Position numbers and translations under genes: made by a program. 64,000 nt of DNA, from assembly GCA_964493505.1 (NCBI GenBank), contig CAZBNP010000011.1, forward strand, positions 92,285 to 156,284, written 5' to 3'. The notes under the pieces are model-generated. The model was not told the DNA's origin. It saw only the letters and a list, made by a program, of their open reading frames with translations, and ran no database searches. Below, piece by piece: positions 36,225 to 44,453 of the stretch (position 1 is its first letter; every line of letters starts with the position of its first letter). Source of the stretch: Chryseosolibacter sp964493505. GTDB taxonomy: Bacteria; Bacteroidota; Bacteroidia; Cytophagales; Cyclobacteriaceae.

Positions 36225-36629
36225 ATGGAGAAACTGGAACATATCGGCATAGCGGTCCGCAATCTTGAGGAGGCCAATAGAACCTTTGCCCGTCTGCTCG
36301 GAAAGGAGCATTATAAAATCGAAGATGTTGCCTCGGAAGGTGTGACGACGTCTTTTTTCCAGGTAGGCGAGGTCAAAATCGAGTTGCTCGAAGCGGCAGA
36401 CGACCAGTCGGCCATTGCGCGGTTCATAGAGAAAAGGGGCGAGGGGATTCATCACCTGGCTTTCGCGGTGGAAGACATTCACACCAGCGTTAAAAGGTAT
36501 TCTGAACTAGGTTTCGAAGTGATCAACCCCGAGCCCAGGAACGGCGCCGACAATAAGCTGGTTGTTTTTCTTCACCCGAAATCAGCGAACGGAGTCTTGA
36601 TCGAGTTGTGCCAGGAGAAAAATTCTTAA
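36225..36629 (+). CDS. mce: Methylmalonyl-CoA epimerase
   Basis: A 134-residue glyoxalase-fold enzyme that interconverts the (R) and (S) forms of methylmalonyl-CoA in propionate and succinate metabolism. Metal ligands are consistent: H6 in LEHIGIAV, GEGIHHLAFAV near 75, and a Glu in LIELCQ near the C-terminus (E127). The length is normal. Its stop overlaps the stop of a small lipoprotein gene on the other strand (shared TTAA), so there is no spacer for a terminator. The mutase genes are elsewhere. Confidence 0.93.
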   Translation: MEKLEHIGIAVRNLEEANRTFARLLGKEHYKIEDVASEGVTTSFFQVGEVKIELLEAADDQSAIARFIEKRGEGIHHLAFAVEDIHTSVKRYSELGFEVINPEPRNGADNKLVVFLHPKSANGVLIELCQEKNS

Positions 36630-36781
36630 TACTGCCCCCGCGCTTTCTTCCCGCCGAACTGAATATCGTTATAATACTTCTGCTTCCGTTTCCCTTCATT
36701 TGTTTTATAGTAAGGCTTGCTTCCGGCGCAGGAGCTGAGAACGATGGCGAGGATGAACAAAAAACCGAGATACCTTTTCAT
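36626..36781 (-). CDS. Small lipoprotein (51 residues)
   Basis: The minus strand encodes MKRYLGFLFILAIVLSSCAG, a clear signal with lipobox SSC (Cys 18), followed by a short basic, Tyr- and Lys-rich tail ending KKARGQY. I know of similar tiny lipoproteins with a KPYYKT-type tail in Cytophagales but not of a function. The lipobox, the ATG and the clean stop make it a real gene rather than noise. It is convergent with mce and its TAA shares TTAA with the mce stop. It is easily missed because of its size. Confidence 0.72.
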   Translation of the reverse strand: MKRYLGFLFILAIVLSSCAGSKPYYKTNEGKRKQKYYNDIQFGGKKARGQY

Positions 36782-36905
36782 GCGTGTTGGTTAAAGGAGT
36801 TAATACCACTTCACCCGTAAAAAGAACCCGCTTTTGGATTTTAATTCTGATTTTGCGTCGTCAAAAGCGGAAGTATAGAACCTAAAAATAGGTCAGAAAA
36901 TCGAT

Positions 36906-37934
36906 ATGAATAATAAAAGGCTGGAAATCAGTGATTTAGGTGAGTTTGGTCTCATCGCGCGTATAAGCGAAAAGTTTGCGGCGACACAGCCTACCTCTGT
37001 TTTCGGGATCGGCGACGACGCCGCCGTGATCGACGCCGGTGGCGACTATTTGCTGGTTGCTACCGATATGTTGGTAGAGGGCATTCACTTCGATCTCACC
37101 TACTCTCCGATACAACACCTGGGCTATAAAGCTATTGCCGTAAACGTGTCTGATATCGCTGCCATGAACGGGAAAGCGGAACAGGTAACGGTCAGTCTGG
37201 CGCTGAGCAACCGGTTTTCAGTCGAAGCGATCGACGCGCTATACGATGGAATAAAGGCGGCATGTGAGAACTACAATGTTGATCTGATCGGGGGCGACAC
37301 CACTTCGTCGAGTTCAGGTCTCGTGATCTCGGTAACGGCCGTCGGCAGGGTCGCTAAAGACAAGGTTGCCTACAGGCATGGTGCGCGTGAGAATGACATA
37401 GTGTGTGTGACCGGCGATCTCGGCGGAGCATTTGCCGGCCTGCAGGTGTTGGAACGTGAAAAACAGGTTTTTCTCGCCAATCCCGACATGGAACCCAGCC
37501 TGGAGAAATACGATTATATCGTCGGTCGCCAGCTAAGGCCGGAGGCCCGCACGGAGATCGTCCTCGACCTGGCTGAATTCGGTGTGGTTCCCACATCGAT
37601 GATCGATGTTTCGGACGGCCTGGCCTCTGAGCTCCTGCATATTTCCCATGCGTCGAAAGTCGGCGTGAGAATATATGAAGACAAGATCCCCATCGATCAG
37701 CTCACCTATGATACCGCGGTGGAGTTCAATCTCGACCCCGTCACCTGTGCGCTTAACGGCGGCGAGGACTACGAAATCCTCTTCACGATTGATAAAGATG
37801 ATCAGGACAAGCTCAAAAATCACCCCGACATCCACATGATCGGATACGTCCATAATCGTCCTGCGGAAAATATTATGGCTACCCGGTCAGGAGGCGTGGT
37901 ACCCCTGAAGGCACAAGGATGGGAGCATTTTTAA
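36906..37934 (+). CDS. thiL: Thiamine-monophosphate kinase
   Basis: A 342-residue ATP-dependent kinase that makes thiamine diphosphate, the last step of thiamine synthesis. Motifs are complete: GIGDDAAVIDAGG near the N-terminus, GGDTTSSSSG, VTGDLGGAFAGLQVLE, IDVSDGLASELLHI and NGGEDYEILFTI. It is soluble and of normal length. The next gene follows by 24 bases and may be co-transcribed. The 124 bases upstream hold no recognizable promoter match. Confidence 0.96.
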   Translation: MNNKRLEISDLGEFGLIARISEKFAATQPTSVFGIGDDAAVIDAGGDYLLVATDMLVEGIHFDLTYSPIQHLGYKAIAVNVSDIAAMNGKAEQVTVSLALSNRFSVEAIDALYDGIKAACENYNVDLIGGDTTSSSSGLVISVTAVGRVAKDKVAYRHGARENDIVCVTGDLGGAFAGLQVLEREKQVFLANPDMEPSLEKYDYIVGRQLRPEARTEIVLDLAEFGVVPTSMIDVSDGLASELLHISHASKVGVRIYEDKIPIDQLTYDTAVEFNLDPVTCALNGGEDYEILFTIDKDDQDKLKNHPDIHMIGYVHNRPAENIMATRSGGVVPLKAQGWEHF

Positions 37935-37958
37935 CTGTGGTCTGTAGATAAAAAATCA

Positions 37959-38321
37959 ATGCAAAACGATCCCGAATTAAACGGTAAGTATCTCGGTACT
38001 ATTTCACAAGACTTCGTGAAAGTTGCTGATACGTTAAAGGAGGCTTCCTATCAGATTCGCAAGCGTGGATTTTCTCCCTATCCCATATTCCCGGTGTGCA
38101 AAGTTGAGCAACCTGTCGGGCAGTTGCTGATAGACCAGGCTACCAGCAATACCGAGTGGAAGTATTACGCGTCATACCTGGACGAGTTCCTGCAGCGCGA
38201 TCTCATCGAACATGAAGAGGCGTTCGTCGCGGCGTTTAAAGACCCCGATGAATTCTGTTGCCTGTTTATCGTCGATACCGAGTTTACTAATTTTGTGTTT
38301 ATTCCGTTCCCGGAAGATTGA
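37959..38321 (+). CDS. Conserved protein of unknown function
   Basis: A 120-residue soluble acidic protein with no signal or membrane segment. It is likely an alpha/beta fold: an N-terminal helical part (DFVKVADTLKEASYQIRKRG) with a Pro-rich turn (SPYPIFPVC), then LLIDQ and the strand-like end CCLFIVDTEFTNFVFIPFP. I do not recognise a named family; it looks like a small Cytophagales-specific conserved protein. It is 24 bases downstream of thiL. A palindromic repeat follows between it and acpH. Confidence 0.7.
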   Translation: MQNDPELNGKYLGTISQDFVKVADTLKEASYQIRKRGFSPYPIFPVCKVEQPVGQLLIDQATSNTEWKYYASYLDEFLQRDLIEHEEAFVAAFKDPDEFCCLFIVDTEFTNFVFIPFPED

Positions 38322-38328
38322 GAGCTTG

Positions 38329-38356
38329 TCCGCCGTAGCCTTCAGCGAAGGCGGGA
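38329..38356. repeat. Short palindromic repeat at the 3' end of acpH
   Basis: An imperfect palindrome with outer arms TCCGCC and GGCGGA, sharing the core GCCGTAGC with the minus strand of a second element at 58843-58880. It overlaps the last codons of acpH: the acpH stop (38342-38344) is inside the repeat, so the repeat supplies the end of that protein. Confidence 0.5.
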
Positions 38357-38938
38357 TTCGCGCAGCCAGGTTTCGGAAAAATTTTTCAAGAGGGGGAAGA
38401 ATGTCTGGAATTCTTTCAGGAAAAGGTTGTAGTGTTCTTTCAGATCTTTGGATGCGTGTTCCATTCTGGAATCGTAAGGCGTGCGGCTGGCCATCCCCGA
38501 CAGGGCCTGATGAATACCTTCGATGTGACGATAACTCACCAGCCAGTTGCCCCTGACCATATAGGGCAGCATCATCCTGAACTCGCCGGGTAGTGTGTTG
38601 AGGGAATCATGAAGAGTGGCATAGGTATCGGCCGCGAAGTCCTCCAGGGGTGTGGTGTGGTACGATGACCAGTTAGCGGCGAGGAAGTGATCGTAAAACA
38701 CGTCGACGATCACGCCGGCATAATGCCTGTATCCTGCGCGAAGGCGGAGCTTGCTCTCACGTACCACCGGATGTTCGTCTGTAAACTCGTCGATTGCGCG
38801 GTGCAGTTCCACTCCGCTGATTACTTCAGGCTCGAGTTGGTTCAGGGCCTGTTTCCCCTTAATGAAGTCGCCCGTCATATTACCAACGAGGATCTTTTTG
38901 CTGTCTCCGGATAAATAGGCGTGCGCGAGGAAATTCAT
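38342..38938 (-). CDS. acpH: Acyl carrier protein phosphodiesterase (DUF479)
   Basis: A 198-residue HD-like hydrolase that removes the 4'-phosphopantetheine arm from acyl carrier protein. It opens MNFLAHAYLSGDSKKILVGN with NMTGDFIKG, and has LHRAIDEFTDEHP and DVFYDHFLAANW, all family hallmarks including the His and Asp metal ligands. The last residues (RESRLR) are encoded by the palindromic repeat at 38329-38356 and may be non-conserved. The gene starts divergently from the TerB-like gene. Confidence 0.9.
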   Translation of the reverse strand: MNFLAHAYLSGDSKKILVGNMTGDFIKGKQALNQLEPEVISGVELHRAIDEFTDEHPVVRESKLRLRAGYRHYAGVIVDVFYDHFLAANWSSYHTTPLEDFAADTYATLHDSLNTLPGEFRMMLPYMVRGNWLVSYRHIEGIHQALSGMASRTPYDSRMEHASKDLKEHYNLFLKEFQTFFPLLKNFSETWLRESRLR

Positions 38939-39003
38939 GCAAGTAAATGTATTGGTTATTTGTCATTAAGTTGTTAGGTTGGTGGGGAAACCCGAACGCT
39001 CTT

Positions 39004-39402
39004 ATGAAGGACATGTCAAGAATGAAGCTTCTCATCAATTTGGCGAAAGTCGATGGTCAGGTTGCTGACAAGGAAAAGAATTTCCTTATCAACATCGGCC
39101 GTGCCAACGGTTTCTATCCCGATGAGCTCTATCCATTGTTCACACAGAACTACGATGTGCCGGTACCCTCCGACCTGTCTGACGACGAAAAATTTGAATT
39201 GCTGTTCAGTCTTGTTCAGCTGATGAAGCTTGACGAACGCATGTACAGAGAAGAGATCGCGTTCTGCGGACAGACAGCGGCACGTCTGGGATACGACAAA
39301 CAGGCGATGTTCGAACTACTCGCCCGCGTCCGATCAGACAAGATGGAAGAACAGGAGCTAATGTCGCTGAAAGAGATAACCCAAAACTTCCTGACACGGT
39401 AA
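39004..39402 (+). CDS. TerB-like helical protein
   Basis: A 132-residue all-helical protein resembling the TerB/DjlA N-terminal domain: KLLINLAKVDGQVADKEKNFLINIG and ELLFSLVQLMKLDERMYREE carry the paired acidic repeats (DGxxxxxE, DxxxxxEE) of that fold. Tellurite resistance should not be assumed; the domain is used in many contexts. The ATG at 39004 is chosen because the frame upstream (from 38947) begins only 8 bases from the divergent acpH start and adds a hydrophobic stretch without similarity; the longer form is possible. Confidence 0.68.
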   Translation: MKDMSRMKLLINLAKVDGQVADKEKNFLINIGRANGFYPDELYPLFTQNYDVPVPSDLSDDEKFELLFSLVQLMKLDERMYREEIAFCGQTAARLGYDKQAMFELLARVRSDKMEEQELMSLKEITQNFLTR

Positions 39403-39412
39403 GCTGGCCGGC

Positions 39413-39431
39413 TCCAGGTCTGGCACCTGGA
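39413..39431 (+). repeat. Hairpin after the TerB-like gene
   Basis: Arms TCCAGGT (39413-39419) and ACCTGGA (39425-39431) with a five-base loop, 11 bases after the stop. No T-run follows, so termination is uncertain. Confidence 0.4.
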
Positions 39432-39468
39432 ACCCTTGCACCTTTCGACCGGGTCATCTTTAAACCTA

Positions 39469-39499
39469 TTTCCCTTATCCCCCTTATTTCCTACTTTTG
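39469..39499 (+). promoter_or_regulatory. Promoter of lepA
   Basis: TACTTTTG (39492-39499) fits the TAnnTTTG -7 box and is followed by GCACTCC, as in the strong promoter at 63830-63859. The -33 position is TTTC, a weak match. The start codon of lepA is 30 bases downstream. Confidence 0.55.
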
Positions 39500-39528
39500 C
39501 ACTCCACATTTGAGGAACCAGGAAGGGA

Positions 39529-41313
39529 ATGGAAAACATCCGCAATTTTTGCATAATCGCCCATATCGATCACGGGAAAAGTACGCTGGCAGACAGGCTT
39601 TTGGAATTTACCGGCACGCTGACCTCCCGGCAGATGCAGGCACAGGTGCTGGATAACATGGATCTGGAGCGGGAGAAGGGCATTACCATCAAAGCCCACG
39701 CTATTCAGATGAACTACCGCCTGGACGGCCAGGAGTACATCCTGAACCTGATCGATACACCCGGACACGTTGACTTCTCGTACGAGGTTTCCCGCTCAAT
39801 TGCGGCGTGCGAAGGCGCTCTTCTTATCGTCGACGCCAGCCAGGGGATCGAGGCACAAACCATTTCTAACCTCTATCTGGCGCTGGAACACGATCTCGAG
39901 ATCATACCGGTACTCAACAAGATCGATCTCCCGCACGCTATGCCGGAAGAAGTAACGGAGGAGATCGTCGGCCTGATCGGGTGCAAGCCCGAAGATGTCA
40001 TTCACGCCAGCGCAAAGGAAGGAATCGGAATCGAAGAGATACTCCGGGCGGTGGTGGCCAGGGTCAAGCCGCCAAAAGGCGACCCGAAAGCACCGCTGCA
40101 GGCGATGATCTTTGACTCGGTATTCAATTCTTTCAGGGGGATTGAAGTCTACTTCCGGGTGTTTAACGGCACTATCCGCAAAGGCGAGCGAATCAAGTTC
40201 GTCGCGACCGGGAGGGAATACTTTGCGGAAGAGATCGGTGTCCTGAAACTGGAGAAACAGCCCAAACAGGAAGTCTTAGCCGGCAACGTCGGTTACCTGA
40301 TATCAGGTATTAAAGTAGCGCGCGAGGTGAAGGTCGGTGATACGATCACACACCCGGATGTGTCGGGAAAGGCGATACAGGGTTTTGAGAACGTTAAGCC
40401 CATGGTGTTTGCCGGTATCTACCCGGTGGAGACGTCGGAGTTTGAAGAACTCAGAGCGTCGATGGAGAAGTTGCAACTCAACGATGCGTCGCTTGTGTGG
40501 GAGCCGGAGACATCAGCCGCGCTGGGTTTCGGTTTTCGCTGTGGATTCCTCGGGATGCTCCACATGGAGATCATTCAGGAGAGACTCGAACGCGAGTTCG
40601 GGATGACCGTCATTACCACCGTGCCGTCGGTACAGTTCAAGGCCCACATGACAAACGGCACCATAATGGCTATCAATGCTCCGTCTGAAATGCCCGACCC
40701 GACGAAAACAAGTCATATAGAAGAGCCCTATATCAAGGCGCAGATAATTACCAAAGCCGAGTTCATCGGTGCCATCATTGGATTGTGTATGGACAAGCGG
40801 GGAATGATCATTAACCAGAATTATCTGACAACTGATCGCATCGAGCTCACATTTGAAATGCCGCTTGCCGAGATCGTATTCGACTTCTTCGACAAACTGA
40901 AGACGATCTCGCGCGGGTATGCGTCGCTTGACTACCATCTCATTGGATACAAGGAATCGGATATGGTCAAACTTGACGTTATGCTTAACGGTGAGCGCGT
41001 CGACGCTTTGAGCGCCATTGTTCACCGCGCGAAAGCCCATGAGTGGGGAAGGAAACTTTGCGAGAAGCTGAAGGAACTGATACCCCGCCACATGTTCGAG
41101 GTGGCCATTCAGGCAGCGATCGGCCAGAAGATCGTAGCGCGGGAGACCATCAGCGCTATCCGGAAGAACGTGATCGCCAAATGTTACGGCGGCGATATCT
41201 CGCGAAAGCGCAAGCTGCTCGAAAAGCAAAAGAAAGGCAAAAAGAGAATGCGGCAGATCGGAACGGTGGAAGTGCCTCAGGAAGCATTTATGGCGGTACT
41301 CAAAATTGATTGA
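39529..41313 (+). CDS. lepA: Elongation factor 4 (LepA)
   Basis: A 594-residue translational GTPase that acts on the ribosome during elongation and assembly. GTP-binding motifs are AHIDHGKST (G1), DTPGHVDF (G3) and NKIDLP (G4), all N-terminal. The LepA-specific C-terminal domain is present and ends FMAVLKID. The length is normal. The ATG is certain from the MENIRNFCIIAHIDHGKS opening. folD starts 14 bases after its stop, so the two are likely co-transcribed. Confidence 0.98.
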   Translation: MENIRNFCIIAHIDHGKSTLADRLLEFTGTLTSRQMQAQVLDNMDLEREKGITIKAHAIQMNYRLDGQEYILNLIDTPGHVDFSYEVSRSIAACEGALLIVDASQGIEAQTISNLYLALEHDLEIIPVLNKIDLPHAMPEEVTEEIVGLIGCKPEDVIHASAKEGIGIEEILRAVVARVKPPKGDPKAPLQAMIFDSVFNSFRGIEVYFRVFNGTIRKGERIKFVATGREYFAEEIGVLKLEKQPKQEVLAGNVGYLISGIKVAREVKVGDTITHPDVSGKAIQGFENVKPMVFAGIYPVETSEFEELRASMEKLQLNDASLVWEPETSAALGFGFRCGFLGMLHMEIIQERLEREFGMTVITTVPSVQFKAHMTNGTIMAINAPSEMPDPTKTSHIEEPYIKAQIITKAEFIGAIIGLCMDKRGMIINQNYLTTDRIELTFEMPLAEIVFDFFDKLKTISRGYASLDYHLIGYKESDMVKLDVMLNGERVDALSAIVHRAKAHEWGRKLCEKLKELIPRHMFEVAIQAAIGQKIVARETISAIRKNVIAKCYGGDISRKRKLLEKQKKGKKRMRQIGTVEVPQEAFMAVLKID

Positions 41314-41327
41314 TCATCCAGTTGAAT

Positions 41328-42215
41328 ATGACAGAAACGACTTCATACACACTCATCGACGGCCGCAAGGTCTCTAGTGATATCAAGGCAGAGATTGCGC
41401 AGCGAGTAGCCACACGCAAGCAACAGGGGAAAAAGATCCCCCACCTCGCGATCATACTTGTGGGCGATGACGGAGCAAGCCAGACCTATGTCGATAATAA
41501 AGTGAAGGCGTGTAAGGCGGTGGGCTTTCACTATACAATGATGCGCTTTGCCGACACGATTAGCGAAGAGCGCTTGATGAAGCACATCGATCATGTAAAC
41601 AACGACGACGATGTCGACGGCTTTATTGTGCAGCTGCCGCTACCGGACCATATCTCTGTAGAGCGCGTTACCGAAATGATACGCTCAGACAAGGATGTCG
41701 ACGGGTTCACCAACCATAACTTTGGAAGCATCATTTCGAAGAGTCCACTGCTGATGCCGGCTACACCCTTCGGCGTCATGGAGTTGCTGCGTCGCTATGA
41801 TATTGAGACGGAAGGTAAGCACGCGGTCGTTGTAGGCGCGAGCCGTATCGCCGGTGCGCCGCTGAGTATGATGCTCGCCGAACAAGGTCGCGCCACGGTC
41901 ACCATCTGTCATAAGTACACGAAAGATATCGCGGAGTACACCCGTGCCGCTGATATCCTGCTTGTCGCTGTTGGCAAACCCGGTCTCGTCACCGCCGATA
42001 TGGTGAAGGACGGCGCTGTGGTTATTGATATTGGTACCACGCGTGTGGAGGGCCCCGAGTTTCAAAAAGGTTGGGCCATAAAGGGCGATGTCGATTTCAA
42101 AAGTGTCGCGAAGAAAGCCTCCTTTATCACACCTGTACCGGGCGGTGTCGGGCCCATGACCATTGCGTCGTTGCTCCTCAATACGCTCAAGGCGACCGAG
42201 TCGCGCAATCCATAA
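41328..42215 (+). CDS. folD: Methylenetetrahydrofolate dehydrogenase/cyclohydrolase
   Basis: A 295-residue bifunctional folate enzyme that makes 10-formyl-tetrahydrofolate. It has TLIDGRKVSSDIKAEI, the catalytic region with Lys in the YVxxKxKAC motif (YVDNKVKACKAVG), GFIVQLPLPDH, NAD(P)-binding VVVGASRIAGAPL and the signature PVPGGVGPMT. The ATG at 41328 gives the canonical N-terminus; a frame from 41310 would use a TTG. It is followed 12 bases later by queE. Confidence 0.96.
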   Translation: MTETTSYTLIDGRKVSSDIKAEIAQRVATRKQQGKKIPHLAIILVGDDGASQTYVDNKVKACKAVGFHYTMMRFADTISEERLMKHIDHVNNDDDVDGFIVQLPLPDHISVERVTEMIRSDKDVDGFTNHNFGSIISKSPLLMPATPFGVMELLRRYDIETEGKHAVVVGASRIAGAPLSMMLAEQGRATVTICHKYTKDIAEYTRAADILLVAVGKPGLVTADMVKDGAVVIDIGTTRVEGPEFQKGWAIKGDVDFKSVAKKASFITPVPGGVGPMTIASLLLNTLKATESRNP

Positions 42216-42227
42216 ATATTGTTCTTC

Positions 42228-42851
42228 ATGGCGGAAGTTTCGGACAAGGCGTTGACTGTGCTGCCACTGATGGAAGACTTCTACACCATCCAGGGAGAAG
42301 GGGCCTATCAGGGACAGGCTGCCTACTTCATCCGTCTGGGTGGGTGTGACGTGGGGTGTGTCTGGTGCGATGTCAAAGAAAGCTGGGACGCGTCAGCCTA
42401 TCCCGTTGTAGCGGTCAGTGATATCGTGCAGAAAGTAAAAGACAGCGGATCACCTATCGCTGTCATTACCGGGGGGGAACCCTTGATGTATGACCTGACG
42501 GTACTCACGCAGGCGTTGCAGGACGCGGGCGTGCGCACGCACCTTGAAACTTCTGGCGTGTATGCACTCACAGGGTCGTGGGACTGGATCTGTTTTTCAC
42601 CAAAGAAATTTAAGTTGCCCGACCCGTCGATTTTCCGGGAGGCTGATGAACTAAAGGTGATTGTGTATAATGTCAGCGACTTCGAGTGGGCCGAAAAGTT
42701 TGCTGCAGAAGTGCGGGAAGACTGTGAACGATTCCTCCAGCCTGAATGGTCGCGCGAAAGCGGGGTGCTTCCCTTGATCATCGATTATGTCAAGGCGCAT
42801 CCTGAATGGAAGATCTCGCTTCAGACACACAAGTACATGGATATACCGTGA
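42228..42851 (+). CDS. queE: 7-carboxy-7-deazaguanine synthase
   Basis: A 207-residue radical SAM enzyme making 7-carboxy-7-deazaguanine for queuosine/preQ0 synthesis. The Fe-S cluster cysteines follow the CX3CX2C spacing in GGCDVGCVWCDVKESW, and the opening FYTIQGEGAYQGQ and ITGGEPLMY are diagnostic. The ATG at 42228 is preferred to TTG at 42219. queD, the enzyme of the step before, is 11 kb away in this window; queC and queF are not seen. Confidence 0.95.
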   Translation: MAEVSDKALTVLPLMEDFYTIQGEGAYQGQAAYFIRLGGCDVGCVWCDVKESWDASAYPVVAVSDIVQKVKDSGSPIAVITGGEPLMYDLTVLTQALQDAGVRTHLETSGVYALTGSWDWICFSPKKFKLPDPSIFREADELKVIVYNVSDFEWAEKFAAEVREDCERFLQPEWSRESGVLPLIIDYVKAHPEWKISLQTHKYMDIP

Positions 42852-42893
42852 TGGTACTCCTGGCCCCCGGCAACCCTAACCCGTAAACCACTC

Positions 42894-43865
42894 GTGTCGA
42901 TCGATGAATTTATCGAAATACTGAATGAGTATGGCGCGAACCGCGTGCCGTTCCTCTCGCTGGTGGATTTTGAGATGCAGAAACCGGTTGTCATTCGGCT
43001 TGATGCCATCAGCGCTGAGCATATCATGTACGACATCAATGGCAATACTAATGTGGTGACGCCGCCGTATACTGCGACGACGGTCGGTTTTACCAAGTCT
43101 CCTCCTGGATTTGCAAACTATAAAAAAAAATTTGATTCGGTCTGGTCGCGCCTGATGTACGGCGACTCGTATCTCACGAACCTGACGATCAAAACGCGGA
43201 TCACGACACCGCACACGCTGAAAGAGATCTTCTTTCTCGGGCAGGCCAAATATAAATTGTGGTTCGACGAGCAGTTTCTCGTGTTTTCTCCTGAAACATT
43301 TATTAGAATTGAAGACGGGATAATATCATCGTACCCGATGAAAGGAACGATTGATGCGACATTGCCCCGTGCCGCGCACGCTATCCTGAATGATTCGAAA
43401 GAAATGGCCGAGCACGTTACCATCGTCGACTTGATCAGGAACGATCTCAGCACGGTGGCGGATAGGGTTAGCGTTACCCGCTTCCGGTATATTGACGAGA
43501 TCAGGACTATGCAGAAAAATCTTTTGCAGGTGAGCTCCGAAATACGCGGCGAGCTCGCGCCGGGATATGAAGGTCGCCTGGGCACTATACTCGTCAGCCT
43601 TTTACCCGCCGGTTCTGTAAGTGGTGCTCCGAAGCGCAAGACAGTCGAAATCATCAGGAACGCGGAGGAAGAGGCGCGAGGATACTATACAGGCGTAGTG
43701 GGCTTGTTTGACGGAAAGAAATTTGATAGCGGGGTCATGATCCGTTTTATGGAACGAAGTGGAAATGCCTGTTACTACCGAAGCGGAGGAGGAATAACCG
43801 TGCAGAGCCAGGTGGAAAGCGAGTACCAGGAAGCAATCGATAAAGTGTATGTCCCTTTTGCTTGA
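42894..43865 (+). CDS. pabB: Aminodeoxychorismate synthase component I
   Basis: A 323-residue chorismate-using enzyme that makes 4-amino-4-deoxychorismate for folate. The C-terminal catalytic signatures are intact: VDLIRNDLSTVA, GSVSGAPKRKTVEII and GYYTGVVGLF. It is a short form lacking the long N-terminal extension of anthranilate synthase. The start is GTG at 42894: the only ATG codons close upstream are out of frame or run into a stop. It overlaps pabC by 17 bases, so translation is coupled. Confidence 0.9.
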   Translation: MSIDEFIEILNEYGANRVPFLSLVDFEMQKPVVIRLDAISAEHIMYDINGNTNVVTPPYTATTVGFTKSPPGFANYKKKFDSVWSRLMYGDSYLTNLTIKTRITTPHTLKEIFFLGQAKYKLWFDEQFLVFSPETFIRIEDGIISSYPMKGTIDATLPRAAHAILNDSKEMAEHVTIVDLIRNDLSTVADRVSVTRFRYIDEIRTMQKNLLQVSSEIRGELAPGYEGRLGTILVSLLPAGSVSGAPKRKTVEIIRNAEEEARGYYTGVVGLFDGKKFDSGVMIRFMERSGNACYYRSGGGITVQSQVESEYQEAIDKVYVPFA

Positions 43866-44445
43866 ATCGATCAAGTTGCTCGACGGGAAGTTTTACAACC
43901 TCCCGTATCATGAGGAGCGTATGCAGCGGGCGTTGCGGACACTTTTCCGTTATGCCGATCGCGTGAACCTCGGTCGCTTGCTTGGGAAGGAAGACTATCC
44001 GCGTGCCGGTTGCCACAAATGCAGGATCGTCTTCGACGCCAACTCGTTTGATGTATCGTTTTCTCCTTATCAGACGCGGGAGATCCGACGGATAAGAGTT
44101 GTCAGAGATAATGATATTTCCTACGAATTCAAATTTGAAGACAGACGTGAGATCGATCGTTTGTTCAGCATGCGCGGAGATTGCGACGATGTGCTGATCA
44201 CCAAAAATGGGCTTGTGACAGACTGCACATATTCAAATGTAGTGTTCAGACGCGGTGGGCAGTGGTTTACCCCTGACAGCCCGTTGCTTGAAGGCACGGC
44301 GCGGGCAAGACTCATCAGAGAAAAGAAGATTGTGGCAAGGGAAATACCCGAAGGAGATATTCGTTCTTTCGACAGCCTTAAGATTATCAATGCCATGCTC
44401 GAATTTGATGGCCCGGAGATTGACGTATCAGATATTGTTTTTTAG
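43849..44445 (+). CDS. pabC: Aminodeoxychorismate lyase-like, class IV PLP enzyme
   Basis: A 198-residue fold-type IV PLP protein that would release pyruvate from aminodeoxychorismate to give 4-aminobenzoate. The PLP lysine is likely in EFKFEDRREIDRLF; the conserved GDCDDVLITKNGLVTDCTYSNVVF follows (quoted in part: LVTDCTYSNVVF), and the C-terminal SLKIINAML. It is shorter than most PabC (about 270), as is common in Bacteroidota. The 17-base overlap with pabB strongly supports the role. Confidence 0.85.
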   Translation: MSLLLESIKLLDGKFYNLPYHEERMQRALRTLFRYADRVNLGRLLGKEDYPRAGCHKCRIVFDANSFDVSFSPYQTREIRRIRVVRDNDISYEFKFEDRREIDRLFSMRGDCDDVLITKNGLVTDCTYSNVVFRRGGQWFTPDSPLLEGTARARLIREKKIVAREIPEGDIRSFDSLKIINAMLEFDGPEIDVSDIVF

Positions 44446-44453
44446 CTTTCGTG

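Noticed and set aside
39004..39402. Tellurite-resistance gene terB
   Set aside because: Only the helical TerB-like fold is seen; no other ter genes are nearby.
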